DNA of 64,000 nucleotides. It comes from Streptomyces sp. NBC_00083 (lineage in GTDB: Bacteria; Actinomycetota; Actinomycetes; Streptomycetales; Streptomycetaceae). A program made the translations under genes and the position numbers. The DNA is taken from positions 2,108,001 to 2,172,000 of the forward strand of contig NZ_JAPELY010000001.1 of the NCBI RefSeq assembly GCF_026343295.1, given 5' to 3'. Positions 57,220 to 64,000 of this stretch are shown here, piece after piece (position 1 is the stretch's first letter; the number at the start of each line of letters is the position of its first letter). The notes under the pieces were generated by a model. That model was not told the DNA's origin. It ran no database searches and saw nothing but the letters and a program-made list of their open reading frames with translations.

Positions 57220-58440
57220 ATGGTCGAACACCCCGCGTACCCGGTAGGCCTCCGCCTCACCGGCCGCCGCGTCGTCGTCGTCGGCGGCGGCCAGGTGGCC
57301 CAGCGCCGACTGCCGGCCCTCATCGCCGCAGGGGCCGACGTCACGCTGATCTCCCCGAGCGCCACCCCTTCGGTCGAGGCGATGGCCGACACGGGCGAGA
57401 TCCGCTGGGAGCGCCGCCGCTTCCAGGACGGCGACCTCGCCGACACCTGGTACGCCCTGGTCGCCACCGCCGACACCGAGGCCAACGAGCGGATCTCCGC
57501 CGAGGCCGAGCGCTCCCGCGTCTGGTGCGTACGCTCCGACGACGCGAGCGCCGCCACCGCGTGGACCCCGGCCACCGGCCGCTCCGAGGGCGTGACCGTC
57601 GCCGTCCTCACCACCGACACCCCCGACCCGCGCCGCTCGGCCGCGATCCGCGACGCGGTCGTCGAGGGGCTGCGCGACGGCACCCTCGTCGCCCCGCAGC
57701 AGCGCACCCGCACCCCGGGCGTCGCCCTGGTCGGCGGCGGCCCCGGCGACCCCGATCTGATCACCGTGCGCGGCCGCAGGCTGCTCGCCGAGGCGGACGT
57801 GGTCATCGCCGACCGGCTCGGCCCGCGCGACCTGCTCGACGAACTCCCGCCGCACGTCGAGGTCATCGACGCCGCGAAGATCCCGTACGGCCGCTTCATG
57901 GCCCAGGAGGCCATCAACAACGCGCTGATCGAGCACGCGAAGGCCGGCAAGGCCGTCGTGCGGCTCAAGGGCGGCGACCCCTACGTCTTCGGGCGCGGCA
58001 TGGAGGAGCTCCAGGCGCTCGCCGAGGCCGGCATCGCCTGCACGGTGGTGCCCGGCATCTCCAGCTCCATCTCGGTGCCGGGCGCGGCCGGCATCCCGGT
58101 CACGCACCGGGGCGTGGCGCACGAGTTCACGGTGGTCAGCGGCCATGTGGCCCCGGACGACCCGCGCTCGCTCGTCGACTGGAAGTCGCTGGCCCAGCTG
58201 CGCGGCACCCTGGTGATCCTCATGGGCGTCGACAAGATCGGCGCGATCGCGCAGGCGCTCATGGCGCACGGCAAGAACCCCTCGACCGCGGTCGCACTCG
58301 TCCAGGAGGGCACCACGGCCGCTCAGCGTCGCGTGGACGCCACGCTGGAGAGCGTCGGCGAGGTCGTCAGGGCCGAGGACGTCAGGCCGCCGGCGGTCAT
58401 CGTCATCGGCGACGTCGTGACGGTGAACTCCCGCCCGTAG
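57220..58440 (+). CDS. cobA: Siroheme synthase/uroporphyrinogen-III C-methyltransferase
   Basis: This 406-aa protein has an N-terminal precorrin-2 dehydrogenase/ferrochelatase domain (residues ~1-160, RRVVVVGGGQVAQRRLPAL) and a C-terminal SUMT domain (VALVGGGPGDPDLITVRG; VRLKGGDPYVFGRGMEE; VPGISSS). It makes precorrin-2 and can lead on to siroheme; a CysG-like fusion. SD GAGGAG is ~12 nt upstream. It feeds the cobalamin genes next to it. Confidence 0.93.
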   Translation: MVEHPAYPVGLRLTGRRVVVVGGGQVAQRRLPALIAAGADVTLISPSATPSVEAMADTGEIRWERRRFQDGDLADTWYALVATADTEANERISAEAERSRVWCVRSDDASAATAWTPATGRSEGVTVAVLTTDTPDPRRSAAIRDAVVEGLRDGTLVAPQQRTRTPGVALVGGGPGDPDLITVRGRRLLAEADVVIADRLGPRDLLDELPPHVEVIDAAKIPYGRFMAQEAINNALIEHAKAGKAVVRLKGGDPYVFGRGMEELQALAEAGIACTVVPGISSSISVPGAAGIPVTHRGVAHEFTVVSGHVAPDDPRSLVDWKSLAQLRGTLVILMGVDKIGAIAQALMAHGKNPSTAVALVQEGTTAAQRRVDATLESVGEVVRAEDVRPPAVIVIGDVVTVNSRP

Positions 58441-58516
58441 CCGACCCGCCCCGGCCGGCGGCGGGATCCGATCCCCAGCCGTTGGCACCCGACCCAGGAC
58501 AAGGCAGTATCACCCC

Positions 58517-59335
58517 GTGGCCGATCTCATCACCGTCGAGGACCCCGACGACCCCCGCCTGCGCGACTACACGGGCCTGACCGACGTGGAACTGCGGCGC
58601 CGCCGCGAACCCGCCGAGGGCCTCTTCATCGCGGAGGGCGAGAAGGTCATCAGACGGGCCAAGGACGCCGGGTACGAGATGCGCTCGATGCTGCTCTCGG
58701 CCAAGTGGGTCGACGTCATGCGGGACGTCATCGACGAGCTCCCGGCCCCGGTGTACGCCGTCAGCCCCGAGCTGGCCGAACGCGTCACGGGCTACCACGT
58801 GCACCGCGGGGCGCTCGCCTCGATGCAGCGCAAGCCGCTCCCCGAGGCGGAGGAGCTCCTCACCGCGGCACGCCGCGTGGTGGTCATGGAAGCGGTCAAC
58901 GACCACACCAACATCGGCGCGATCTTCCGCAGCGCGGCGGCGCTGGGCATGGACGCGGTCCTGCTCTCGCCGGACTGCGCCGACCCGCTGTACCGCCGCT
59001 CGGTGAAGGTGTCGATGGGCGCGGTCTTCTCGGTCCCGTACGCCCGCCTCGAATCGTGGCCCAAGGCCCTGGAGACGGTCCGCGGCGCCGGCTACCGCCT
59101 CCTCGCCCTGACCCCCGACGAGAAGGCCTCCAGCATCGACGAGGCGGCCCCGCACAAGCTCGACAAGGTGGCCCTCATGCTGGGCGCCGAGGGCGACGGC
59201 CTGTCCCGCCAGGCCCTGGTGGCGGCCGACGAGTGGGTGCGCATCCCGATGGCCCACGGAGTCGACTCCCTGAACGTGGGCGCGGCAGCGGCGGTGGCCT
59301 TCTACGCAGTGGCGACAGGCCGCCCGACGTCCTGA
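58517..59335 (+). CDS. SpoU/TrmH-family RNA methyltransferase
   Basis: The 272-aa protein has an N-terminal RNA-binding part (GLFIAEGEKVIRRAKDAG), motif 1 (VNDHTNIGAIFRSAAALG), motif 2 (LMLGAEGDGLS) and motif 3 (SLNVGAAAAVAFY). It 2'-O-methylates an unknown RNA. GTG start without SD; CAGTAT at 58505-58510 is 6 nt upstream, so it is probably leaderless. Confidence 0.9.
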   Translation: MADLITVEDPDDPRLRDYTGLTDVELRRRREPAEGLFIAEGEKVIRRAKDAGYEMRSMLLSAKWVDVMRDVIDELPAPVYAVSPELAERVTGYHVHRGALASMQRKPLPEAEELLTAARRVVVMEAVNDHTNIGAIFRSAAALGMDAVLLSPDCADPLYRRSVKVSMGAVFSVPYARLESWPKALETVRGAGYRLLALTPDEKASSIDEAAPHKLDKVALMLGAEGDGLSRQALVAADEWVRIPMAHGVDSLNVGAAAAVAFYAVATGRPTS

Positions 59336-59390
59336 CCCGGCCGGGATCGCGAGGCGCCCCCCAACCCCTCCGGCGTGCAGCCCCCGACCC

Positions 59391-59430
59391 CGCCAGGGGC
59401 GCGGGGAACGGCGCGCCCAGCCACGAACCG
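59391..59430. repeat. Single copy of Streptomyces GC-rich intergenic repeat
   Basis: AGGGGCGCGGGGAACGGCGC, flanked by CCCCGCC and CAGCCACGAACC, matches one orientation of the element duplicated at 28701-28984 and 43440-43790. Confidence 0.7.
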
Positions 59431-59498
59431 GCCCGCACCCGTAAGGGCACCCGGAAGCGGCGCCGAACGCACGCGTAGGCGCAGCCGGCCCCGCTCCC

Positions 59499-60752
59499 TC
59501 AGAACTGCTTGACCGCGGCGATACCCAGCAGCACGATCAGCGTGACCAGCACGAAGACCGTGAGCCGCTGCCGCAGCAGCCGGGGGTTGGCGGGCCGCAG
59601 CCCGCCCGAGGTACGCGCCCCGGGCCGCGTGCCCGGCCGCCCCCCGGGCCGCGACGCGTTGCCGCGCGACGCACCGGGACGCGACCCGCCCGTACGCGAG
59701 CTCCCGGTCCGGGAGGACGCACCCGTACCGGAGCCGGCGGTACGCGGCGCACCCGGACGCGCCCCGGACCGCGGCCCGCCCGACGTCCCGGGGCCCGCGG
59801 ACCCCCGCCCCGCCTCGGTGTACCGCTGCGTCCGCTCGTCGAGCCGTCCCGTGGGCCGCTCGACCTCCACCCGCTCCCGCTGCACCGGCGGCCGCACATC
59901 CGCCGCCTGCGCGTGCAGACCGCCCTGGGCCTCCCGCGCCGCGATCTCCTTCAGCCGCATCGAGAGCTGCAACGTGCTCGGCCGCTCCTCGGGGTCCTTC
60001 GCCAGGCACGCCTGGACCAGCGGGGCCAGCGCGTCCGGCACGCCGCGGAGCTGGGCCTCCTCGTGCACGACGCGATAGAGCATCACCTCGGAACTGCCGT
60101 GCCCGAAGGGCGAGTCGCCCATCGCCGCGTACGCCAGCGTCGCGCCGAGCGAGAAGACGTCCGTGGCCGGGGTGACCGCCGCGCCACGGACCTGCTCGGG
60201 CGCGAGGAAGCCGGGCGAGCCGACGGCCGTGCCGACATGCGTGAGCGTCGAGGCGCCGGTGGCCCAGGCGATGCCGAAGTCGATGATCCTGGGCCCCTTG
60301 GGGGAGAGCAGGATGTTGGACGGCTTGAGGTCGCGGTGGACCACACCGGCCTCGTGCACCGCGACGAGCCCTTCGGAGAGCGCGGCCCCGATCGCCGCGG
60401 TGTCGGCGGCGGTCAGCGGGCCCTCCTCGGCGACCTTGTCGTGGAGCGAGGGTCCGGGCACGTACTGCGTGGCGAACCAGGGCCGCTCGGCTTCGAGATC
60501 GGCGGCGACCAGCCGAGCCGTACACCCGCCCCGGATGCGCCGCGCGGCCGAGACCTCACGGGCGAACCGTGACCTGAACTCCTGGTCCTCGGCGAGATCG
60601 GGCCGGATCACCTTGAGCGCCACCCGCTGCCCGCGCCGGTCGGAGCCGAGGTACACGACACCCATGCCGCCCGCGCCGAGCCGCCGGTGAAGCCTGAACG
60701 AGCCGACGACACGCGGGTCCTCGCGCCGGAGCCGCATCATCGCCATTTTCAT
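59499..60752 (-). CDS. Hanks-type Ser/Thr protein kinase with C-terminal membrane anchor
   Basis: The 417-aa kinase has the P-loop GAGGMGVVY, the lysine in VALKVI, the catalytic loop HRDLKPSNILL, DFG in IIDFGIAW and APE in LAPEQV (residues ~20-275). A ~110-residue Arg/Gly/Ser/Thr/Pro-rich linker and one C-terminal transmembrane helix (VFVLVTLIVLLGIAA) ending at the C-terminus follow. There is no external sensor domain, so it is unlike PASTA kinases. I took ATG 60752, the first of four closely spaced ATGs (60752, 60746, 60740, 60737). Confidence 0.92.
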   Translation of the reverse strand: MKMAMMRLRREDPRVVGSFRLHRRLGAGGMGVVYLGSDRRGQRVALKVIRPDLAEDQEFRSRFAREVSAARRIRGGCTARLVAADLEAERPWFATQYVPGPSLHDKVAEEGPLTAADTAAIGAALSEGLVAVHEAGVVHRDLKPSNILLSPKGPRIIDFGIAWATGASTLTHVGTAVGSPGFLAPEQVRGAAVTPATDVFSLGATLAYAAMGDSPFGHGSSEVMLYRVVHEEAQLRGVPDALAPLVQACLAKDPEERPSTLQLSMRLKEIAAREAQGGLHAQAADVRPPVQRERVEVERPTGRLDERTQRYTEAGRGSAGPGTSGGPRSGARPGAPRTAGSGTGASSRTGSSRTGGSRPGASRGNASRPGGRPGTRPGARTSGGLRPANPRLLRQRLTVFVLVTLIVLLGIAAVKQF

Positions 60753-60946
60753 CCCCGCTGCCAGTCCTGTTGACGGGGCACAGCTTACGTACCCGCCGCC
60801 CGGTGTGCTCATAGGCCGCGCCCTCGCGGCCCGACCGATTGTCAGTGCCGGGTGGGAAACTTGAAGAGTGGTCAGCAGGCCGCGGATCCATGGCTGCTGA
60901 CCCGTGCGAGATCTCAACGGTCCGTCGCAGAAGGGGGTTTGGGTCC

Positions 60947-61225
60947 ATGAAGGGTGACCGGGTGGAGATAGTGGTGGACGCGGGAGACACGACCCGCACG
61001 TATGAAGTGGTGGCCGGCAGGGCGGGCCGGAGGGTCGAGACGGCGGTCCGCCGCGGGGTGGTCGAAGTGAGCGAAGTCACGCGCAGCGGCACCGTCGTGC
61101 GCACCGCGCGCTTCATGGCGACGCGGGTGCTCGCCCTGGTCGAGCAGCCCGTCCCGAGGGAGGGCGCGGGGGAGGCGGAGTCCCGAGCGCAGGCCCGACC
61201 CCTCCGGGAAGACCCCAGGACATAG
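60947..61225 (+). CDS. Conserved hypothetical 92-aa protein
   Basis: This small basic protein (VEIVVDAGDTTRTYEVVAG, RRGVVEVSEVTRSGTVVRT) has a beta-rich core and a charged tail. ATG 60947 has a GGGGG tract ~11 nt upstream; no family recognised. It is divergent from the kinase, so the two may share the 194-bp promoter region. Confidence 0.65.
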   Translation: MKGDRVEIVVDAGDTTRTYEVVAGRAGRRVETAVRRGVVEVSEVTRSGTVVRTARFMATRVLALVEQPVPREGAGEAESRAQARPLREDPRT

Positions 61226-61459
61226 GGGTCCGTCTCCACCCAGGGGAGTAGGCGCGAGGGTGACGGCTCATCCCCTGGGAGGCCCGCAGATCGGTACGAG
61301 GGCATGACGTCCGGCGCCCCGAGGATCCCTAGTGTTGAAGTCAAGCGGCGGGTGATGCACTCGTCCCCCGAGGTCAGACACCCGCCGCTGTCAGGCCGCC
61401 CCCATGGCGGGGGCCGGCCGGACACATGAGGCAGACCCATAAACGAACAGGAGAGGACC

Positions 61460-61669
61460 ATGGCGGACACGGCTGCGCGGACGATCATCCGCACGCGGGG
61501 ACGCAGGGCTTACAGCACCGCGTTCGGTGCCCGCCGTTCCGGCCCGCGCCACCCCCTGGTGGCAACGGCCATGGTCCTTCCCCTGGCGGCCCTGCTCGTA
61601 GTCGTCTTCGGCGGCTGGGACGCGGTGGTCACACAAGCGTCGTCCGTGGGCGTGATGCTGGGGCGCTGA
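61460..61669 (+). CDS. Small basic single-pass membrane protein
   Basis: This 69-aa protein has a basic N-terminal half and one helix (LVATAMVLPLAALLVVVFGG). SD AGGAGAGG is 4-5 nt before ATG 61460. Unknown function. Confidence 0.65.
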   Translation: MADTAARTIIRTRGRRAYSTAFGARRSGPRHPLVATAMVLPLAALLVVVFGGWDAVVTQASSVGVMLGR

Positions 61670-61760
61670 GCGGCGCCCCGGACCCGGTAGAGCGGACCGG
61701 GTCGGGACATCCGGCCATTACAGCCCCGTGGGGACGGGGGTGCGGCGGACGGCAGTAAGA

Positions 61761-61804
61761 GGCGTTGCCCGATCGGCTGGGGAGCCGATCGGGCAACGCC
61801 TTTT
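61761..61804. terminator. Strong intrinsic terminator
   Basis: A perfect 18-bp stem (61761-61778 with 61783-61800, loop GGGG) followed by TTTT (61801-61804), one of the few with a U-run in this window. It lies between the small membrane gene and the tRNA operon end. Confidence 0.85.
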
Positions 61805-61898
61805 GCGTGTCCGGCAGTTGCGTCCGCCGGCCGTCTCGGGCCGTCTGTGGCCCATGGGGGAGGTCTCCGGCCCATGGGGGAGACGACGGGAGAACGAC

Positions 61899-61932
61899 GG
61901 AACCCCCGGCCTTCGAGAAGGCCGGGGGTTCC
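61899..61932. terminator. Terminator of the tRNA operon
   Basis: GGAACCCCCGGCCTT (61899-61913) and its complement (61918-61932) make a 15-bp stem with loop CGAG, 6 bp beyond the 3' end of the last tRNA-Val on the minus strand. Confidence 0.75.
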
Positions 61933-61938
61933 GGGTGG

Positions 61939-62010
61939 TGCGCGATACTGGGATTGAACCAGTGACCTCTTCCGTGTCAGGGAAGCGCTCTCCCGCTGAG
62001 CTAATCGCGC
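61939..62010 (-). tRNA. tRNA-Val(GAC), copy 3 of 3
   Basis: A 72-nt cloverleaf: acceptor GCGCGAT/ATCGCGC, anticodon stem CTTCC/GGAAG with loop CTGACAC (anticodon GAC), T loop TTCAATC, discriminator A. CCA is not encoded. Identical to the other two copies. Confidence 0.97.
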
Positions 62011-62057
62011 GGGAACGGCCCCAAACCTTACAGGGCCGGTTACTTCGTGGTACTGCG

Positions 62058-62129
62058 TGCGCGATACTGGGATTGAACCAGTGACCTCTTCCGTGTCAGG
62101 GAAGCGCTCTCCCGCTGAGCTAATCGCGC
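62058..62129 (-). tRNA. tRNA-Val(GAC), copy 2 of 3
   Basis: Identical 72-nt cloverleaf with anticodon GAC; 119 bp from the copies on either side. Confidence 0.97.
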
Positions 62130-62176
62130 GGGAACGGCCCCAAACCCTACGGGACCGGTTACTTCGTGTTACTGCG

Positions 62177-62248
62177 TGCGCGATACTGGGATTGAACCAG
62201 TGACCTCTTCCGTGTCAGGGAAGCGCTCTCCCGCTGAGCTAATCGCGC
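62177..62248 (-). tRNA. tRNA-Val(GAC), copy 1 of 3
   Basis: Identical 72-nt cloverleaf, anticodon GAC. Its 5' end is only 1 nt from the CCA end of the preceding tRNA-Cys. Confidence 0.97.
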
Positions 62249-62249
62249 T

Positions 62250-62323
62250 TGGAGGTGGAGACGGGATTTGAACCCGTGTAGACGGCTTTGCAGGCCGTTG
62301 CCTCGCCTCTCGGCCACTCCACC
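62250..62323 (-). tRNA. tRNA-Cys(GCA)
   Basis: Acceptor GGTGGAG/CTCCACC, discriminator T, anticodon stem ACGGC/GCCGT with loop CTGCAAA (anticodon GCA). CCA is encoded (62250-62252), unlike its neighbours. Confidence 0.95.
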
Positions 62324-62362
62324 AGGAGTGCATATGAGGGTTCGGGAAGATCCCCCACATCG

Positions 62363-62435
62363 AGCGGACGACGAGATTCGAACTCGCGACCCTCACCTTG
62401 GCAAGGTGATGCTCTACCAACTGAGCCACGTCCGC
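62363..62435 (-). tRNA. tRNA-Gly(GCC)
   Basis: Acceptor GCGGACG/CGTCCGC, anticodon stem TCACC/GGTGA with loop TTGCCAA (anticodon GCC), T loop TTCGAAT, discriminator T. First gene of the minus-strand tRNA operon; CCA not encoded. Confidence 0.97.
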
Positions 62436-62477
62436 TTGTCGTTTCCGTTGCGCTTGCGCGTCCCGGCGACGTGTTGA

Positions 62478-62505
62478 ACTCTAGCGGATTCCCGGGCCAG
62501 TACAA
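62478..62505 (-). promoter_or_regulatory. Promoter of tRNA operon
   Basis: On the minus strand TTGTAC (62500-62505) and TAGAGT (62478-62483) are 16 nt apart, placing transcription ~35 nt before tRNA-Gly. Confidence 0.65.
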
Positions 62506-62625
62506 AAACGCGTTTGTGCAGCGTGCTGCGTTACGCCTGGTCCGGACCGCCGCCGGGGTACGGCCGGAGTTCGCCCCCAGGTCACTCAGAGGCACCCCAC
62601 CTGCACCGGCCCTAGACTCACAAGC

Positions 62626-63681
62626 GTGCACGACCTCGCTCCTCTGGCCCGCTTCGGCCGCCTCGTCGCCTCGGACCTGCGTGATGTCACCAGCGACCCC
62701 GAGGCCCTCGACTCCGCCGGCTTCTGGGCCGTCTCCGCCGACTTCGAGGGCCGGCTCGTCTGCGCCCGCTTCGCGGACGTCCGCAACCGGCCCGTCCCCG
62801 AGCCCCTGCCCGGCGCCTGGCGCGGGCCCGCCGCCGACGACTGGGCGTCGTCCCTCGACCGCGCCGCGTACACGGCGGGGGTGCGCCGCATCCGCGAGCA
62901 CATCGCCGCCGGCGAGGTCTACCAGGCCAACCTCTGCCGCGTCCTGAGCGCGCCGCTGCCCGACCCGGCCGCGGCCGACGTCGACGCGCTCACCGCGCTG
63001 CTCGCCCGCGGCAACCCCGCCCCCTATGCCGGAACGATTCGGCTGCCCGCCCACGGCGTCGAGATCGCGACCGCCTCGCCCGAGCTGTTCCTGCGGCGCA
63101 CCGGACGCGTCGTCGAGTCCGGCCCCATCAAGGGCACCGGCAGGACCGCGGCGGACCTCCTGGAGAAGGACCACGCCGAGAACGTGATGATCGTGGACCT
63201 CGTCCGCAACGACATCGGACGCGTCTGCGCCACCGGCACGGTGAGCGTGCCCGAGCTGTGCGCCGTCGAGGAGCACCCCGGCCTCGTCCACCTCGTCTCC
63301 ACCGTCCGCGGCGAACTGCGCGAGGGCGCCGGCTGGCGCGAGCTGCTCGCCGCCACCTTCCCGCCCGGCTCCGTGACCGGGGCGCCCAAGTCCAGCGCGC
63401 TGCGGATCATCGACGCGCTGGAGACCGCGCCCCGCGGCCCCTACTGCGGAGGCATCGGCTGGGTCGACGCCGACCGCGGCACCGCCGAGCTCGCCGTGGG
63501 CATCCGTACGTTCTGGATCGACCGGCCGCAGGGCGTGCTGCGGTTCGGCACCGGGGCCGGCATCACCTGGGGCTCCGACCCCGAGGGCGAATGGCGGGAG
63601 ACCGAGCTGAAGGCGGAGCGCCTGCTCGCGATAGCGTCGGGCGACCGGGCCCACAGCGGGCACAGTGGAAGGACCGCGTAA
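62626..63681 (+). CDS. pabB: Chorismate-binding enzyme (aminodeoxychorismate synthase component I-like)
   Basis: The 351-aa protein holds the chorismate-binding domain (EVYQANLCRVL, SGPIKGTGRT, MIVDLVRNDIGRV, PPGSVTGAPK, YCGGIGWVD). It aminates chorismate toward p-aminobenzoate for folate. It is shorter than TrpE/PabB because the N-terminal domain is reduced. GTG start without SD; TAGACT (62613-62618) lies 7 nt upstream, so it is probably leaderless. The pabC-like gene follows immediately, supporting the folate role. Confidence 0.88.
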   Translation: MHDLAPLARFGRLVASDLRDVTSDPEALDSAGFWAVSADFEGRLVCARFADVRNRPVPEPLPGAWRGPAADDWASSLDRAAYTAGVRRIREHIAAGEVYQANLCRVLSAPLPDPAAADVDALTALLARGNPAPYAGTIRLPAHGVEIATASPELFLRRTGRVVESGPIKGTGRTAADLLEKDHAENVMIVDLVRNDIGRVCATGTVSVPELCAVEEHPGLVHLVSTVRGELREGAGWRELLAATFPPGSVTGAPKSSALRIIDALETAPRGPYCGGIGWVDADRGTAELAVGIRTFWIDRPQGVLRFGTGAGITWGSDPEGEWRETELKAERLLAIASGDRAHSGHSGRTA

Positions 63682-64000
63682 ATGCAGATCTGGGTCAACG
63701 GCGCCCTGCGGGACGCCGGCGCCGCGCAGGTGTCCGTCCTCGACCACGGGCTCACCGTGGGCGACGGCGTCTTCGAGACGGTGAAGGCGACCGGCGGGCG
63801 GCTCTTCGCGCTCACCCGCCATCTGGACCGGCTGACCCGCTCCGCCCGCGGGCTCGGCCTGCCCGACCCCGATCTCGACGAAGTGCGGCGCGCCTGTACG
63901 GCCGTCCTCGACGCCAACCCGGTGCCGCTCGGCCGGCTGCGGATCACCTACACCGGCGGACTCTCGCCGCTCGGCTCCGACCGGGGCGACAACGGGCCGA
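63682..64000 (+). CDS. pabC: Aminodeoxychorismate lyase-like, class-IV PLP (3' truncated)
   Basis: 106 codons are visible before the window ends. MQIWVNGALRDAG, SVLDHGLTVGDGVFETVK and RHLDRLTRSARGL fit the class-IV aminotransferase/PabC fold. It would release pyruvate and p-aminobenzoate from aminodeoxychorismate. It follows the pabB-like stop directly, with GGAAGG as SD. A D-amino-acid or branched-chain aminotransferase is possible. Confidence 0.85.
   Translation, partial: MQIWVNGALRDAGAAQVSVLDHGLTVGDGVFETVKATGGRLFALTRHLDRLTRSARGLGLPDPDLDEVRRACTAVLDANPVPLGRLRITYTGGLSPLGSDRGDNGP

Larger units (their letters stand above)
61939..62248 (-). repeat. Tandem triplication of tRNA-Val unit
   Basis: Three tRNA genes recur with an exact 119-bp period. 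The 47-bp spacers (GGGAACGGCCCCAAACC ... GGTTACTTCGTG) differ at only a few bases, so the array arose by recent tandem duplication or is kept uniform by gene conversion. Confidence 0.9.

Overview
The window is a very GC-rich actinobacterial chromosome segment, most likely the core chromosome of a Streptomyces. The support is heavy G/C use at third codon positions, many GTG starts, ATGA/GTGA stop-start overlaps, TAGGNT-type -10 boxes lying 6-7 nt upstream of start codons (leaderless genes), and a gene order I recognise from Streptomyces (infC-rpmI-rplT, pheST, argCJBDR, argH, metNIQ, cobalamin genes, tRNA-Val). I see no prophage, insertion sequence, CRISPR array, rRNA or biosynthetic gene cluster.

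Layout. 1-8.9 kb: the 3' part of an aldehyde dehydrogenase gene and an SDR gene, a secreted HAD phosphatase, a DUF2510 membrane protein, a PLP alanine-racemase-like protein, a membrane protein coupled to an orphan mycosin protease, and an SseB-like protein. 8.9-17.2 kb: translation genes (DUF1844, infC with an ATC start behind an attenuator-like leader, rpmI, rplT, an rRNA/tRNA methyltransferase, an orphan histidine kinase, pheS-pheT). 17.4-33.7 kb: regulatory and accessory genes (SpoIIE-type phosphatase, HTH/TPR regulator, Nudix hydrolase, 3-hydroxyacyl-CoA dehydrogenase, Tat-exported GHL10 protein, TetR, DMT exporter facing a MocR regulator with overlapping start codons, GNAT, Rrf2 with a divergent NAD(P)-binding protein, beta-lactamase-fold protein coupled to MerR, XRE facing an SDR, and a membrane-anchored pYEATS-like protein). 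33.9-41.2 kb: arginine biosynthesis, argCJBDR as one overlapping operon and argH alone, each with a promoter embedded in ARG-box-like sequence; argF and argG are absent. 41.2-47.8 kb: a TetR/MFS pair with a clear operator, an acyltransferase, a GDPD phosphodiesterase, a small sigma-like protein, GNAT and two membrane proteins. 48.0-51.1 kb: the metNIQ methionine ABC importer behind a Cys/Met-rich leader peptide. 51.2-58.4 kb: GNAT, cobL, a 1180-aa BluB-CobT fusion with a ~600-residue disordered N-terminus, and a siroheme/uroporphyrinogen methyltransferase. 58.5-64 kb: a second SpoU-type methyltransferase, a Ser/Thr kinase, small conserved proteins, a minus-strand tRNA operon Gly-Cys-Val-Val-Val, then pabB-like and pabC-like genes running off the window.

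The most interesting points are regulatory: the Cys/Met leader peptide before metN, the mutually embedded leaderless promoters of the DMT/MocR pair, the three-half-site operator of the TetR/MFS pair, the Rrf2 operator array, the infC leader, and two intergenic tandem duplications of a GC-rich repeat that is widespread in streptomycetes. At the protein level the best candidates are the pYEATS-like membrane protein and the BluB-CobT fusion. All functions are read by eye from motifs; no database search was run.
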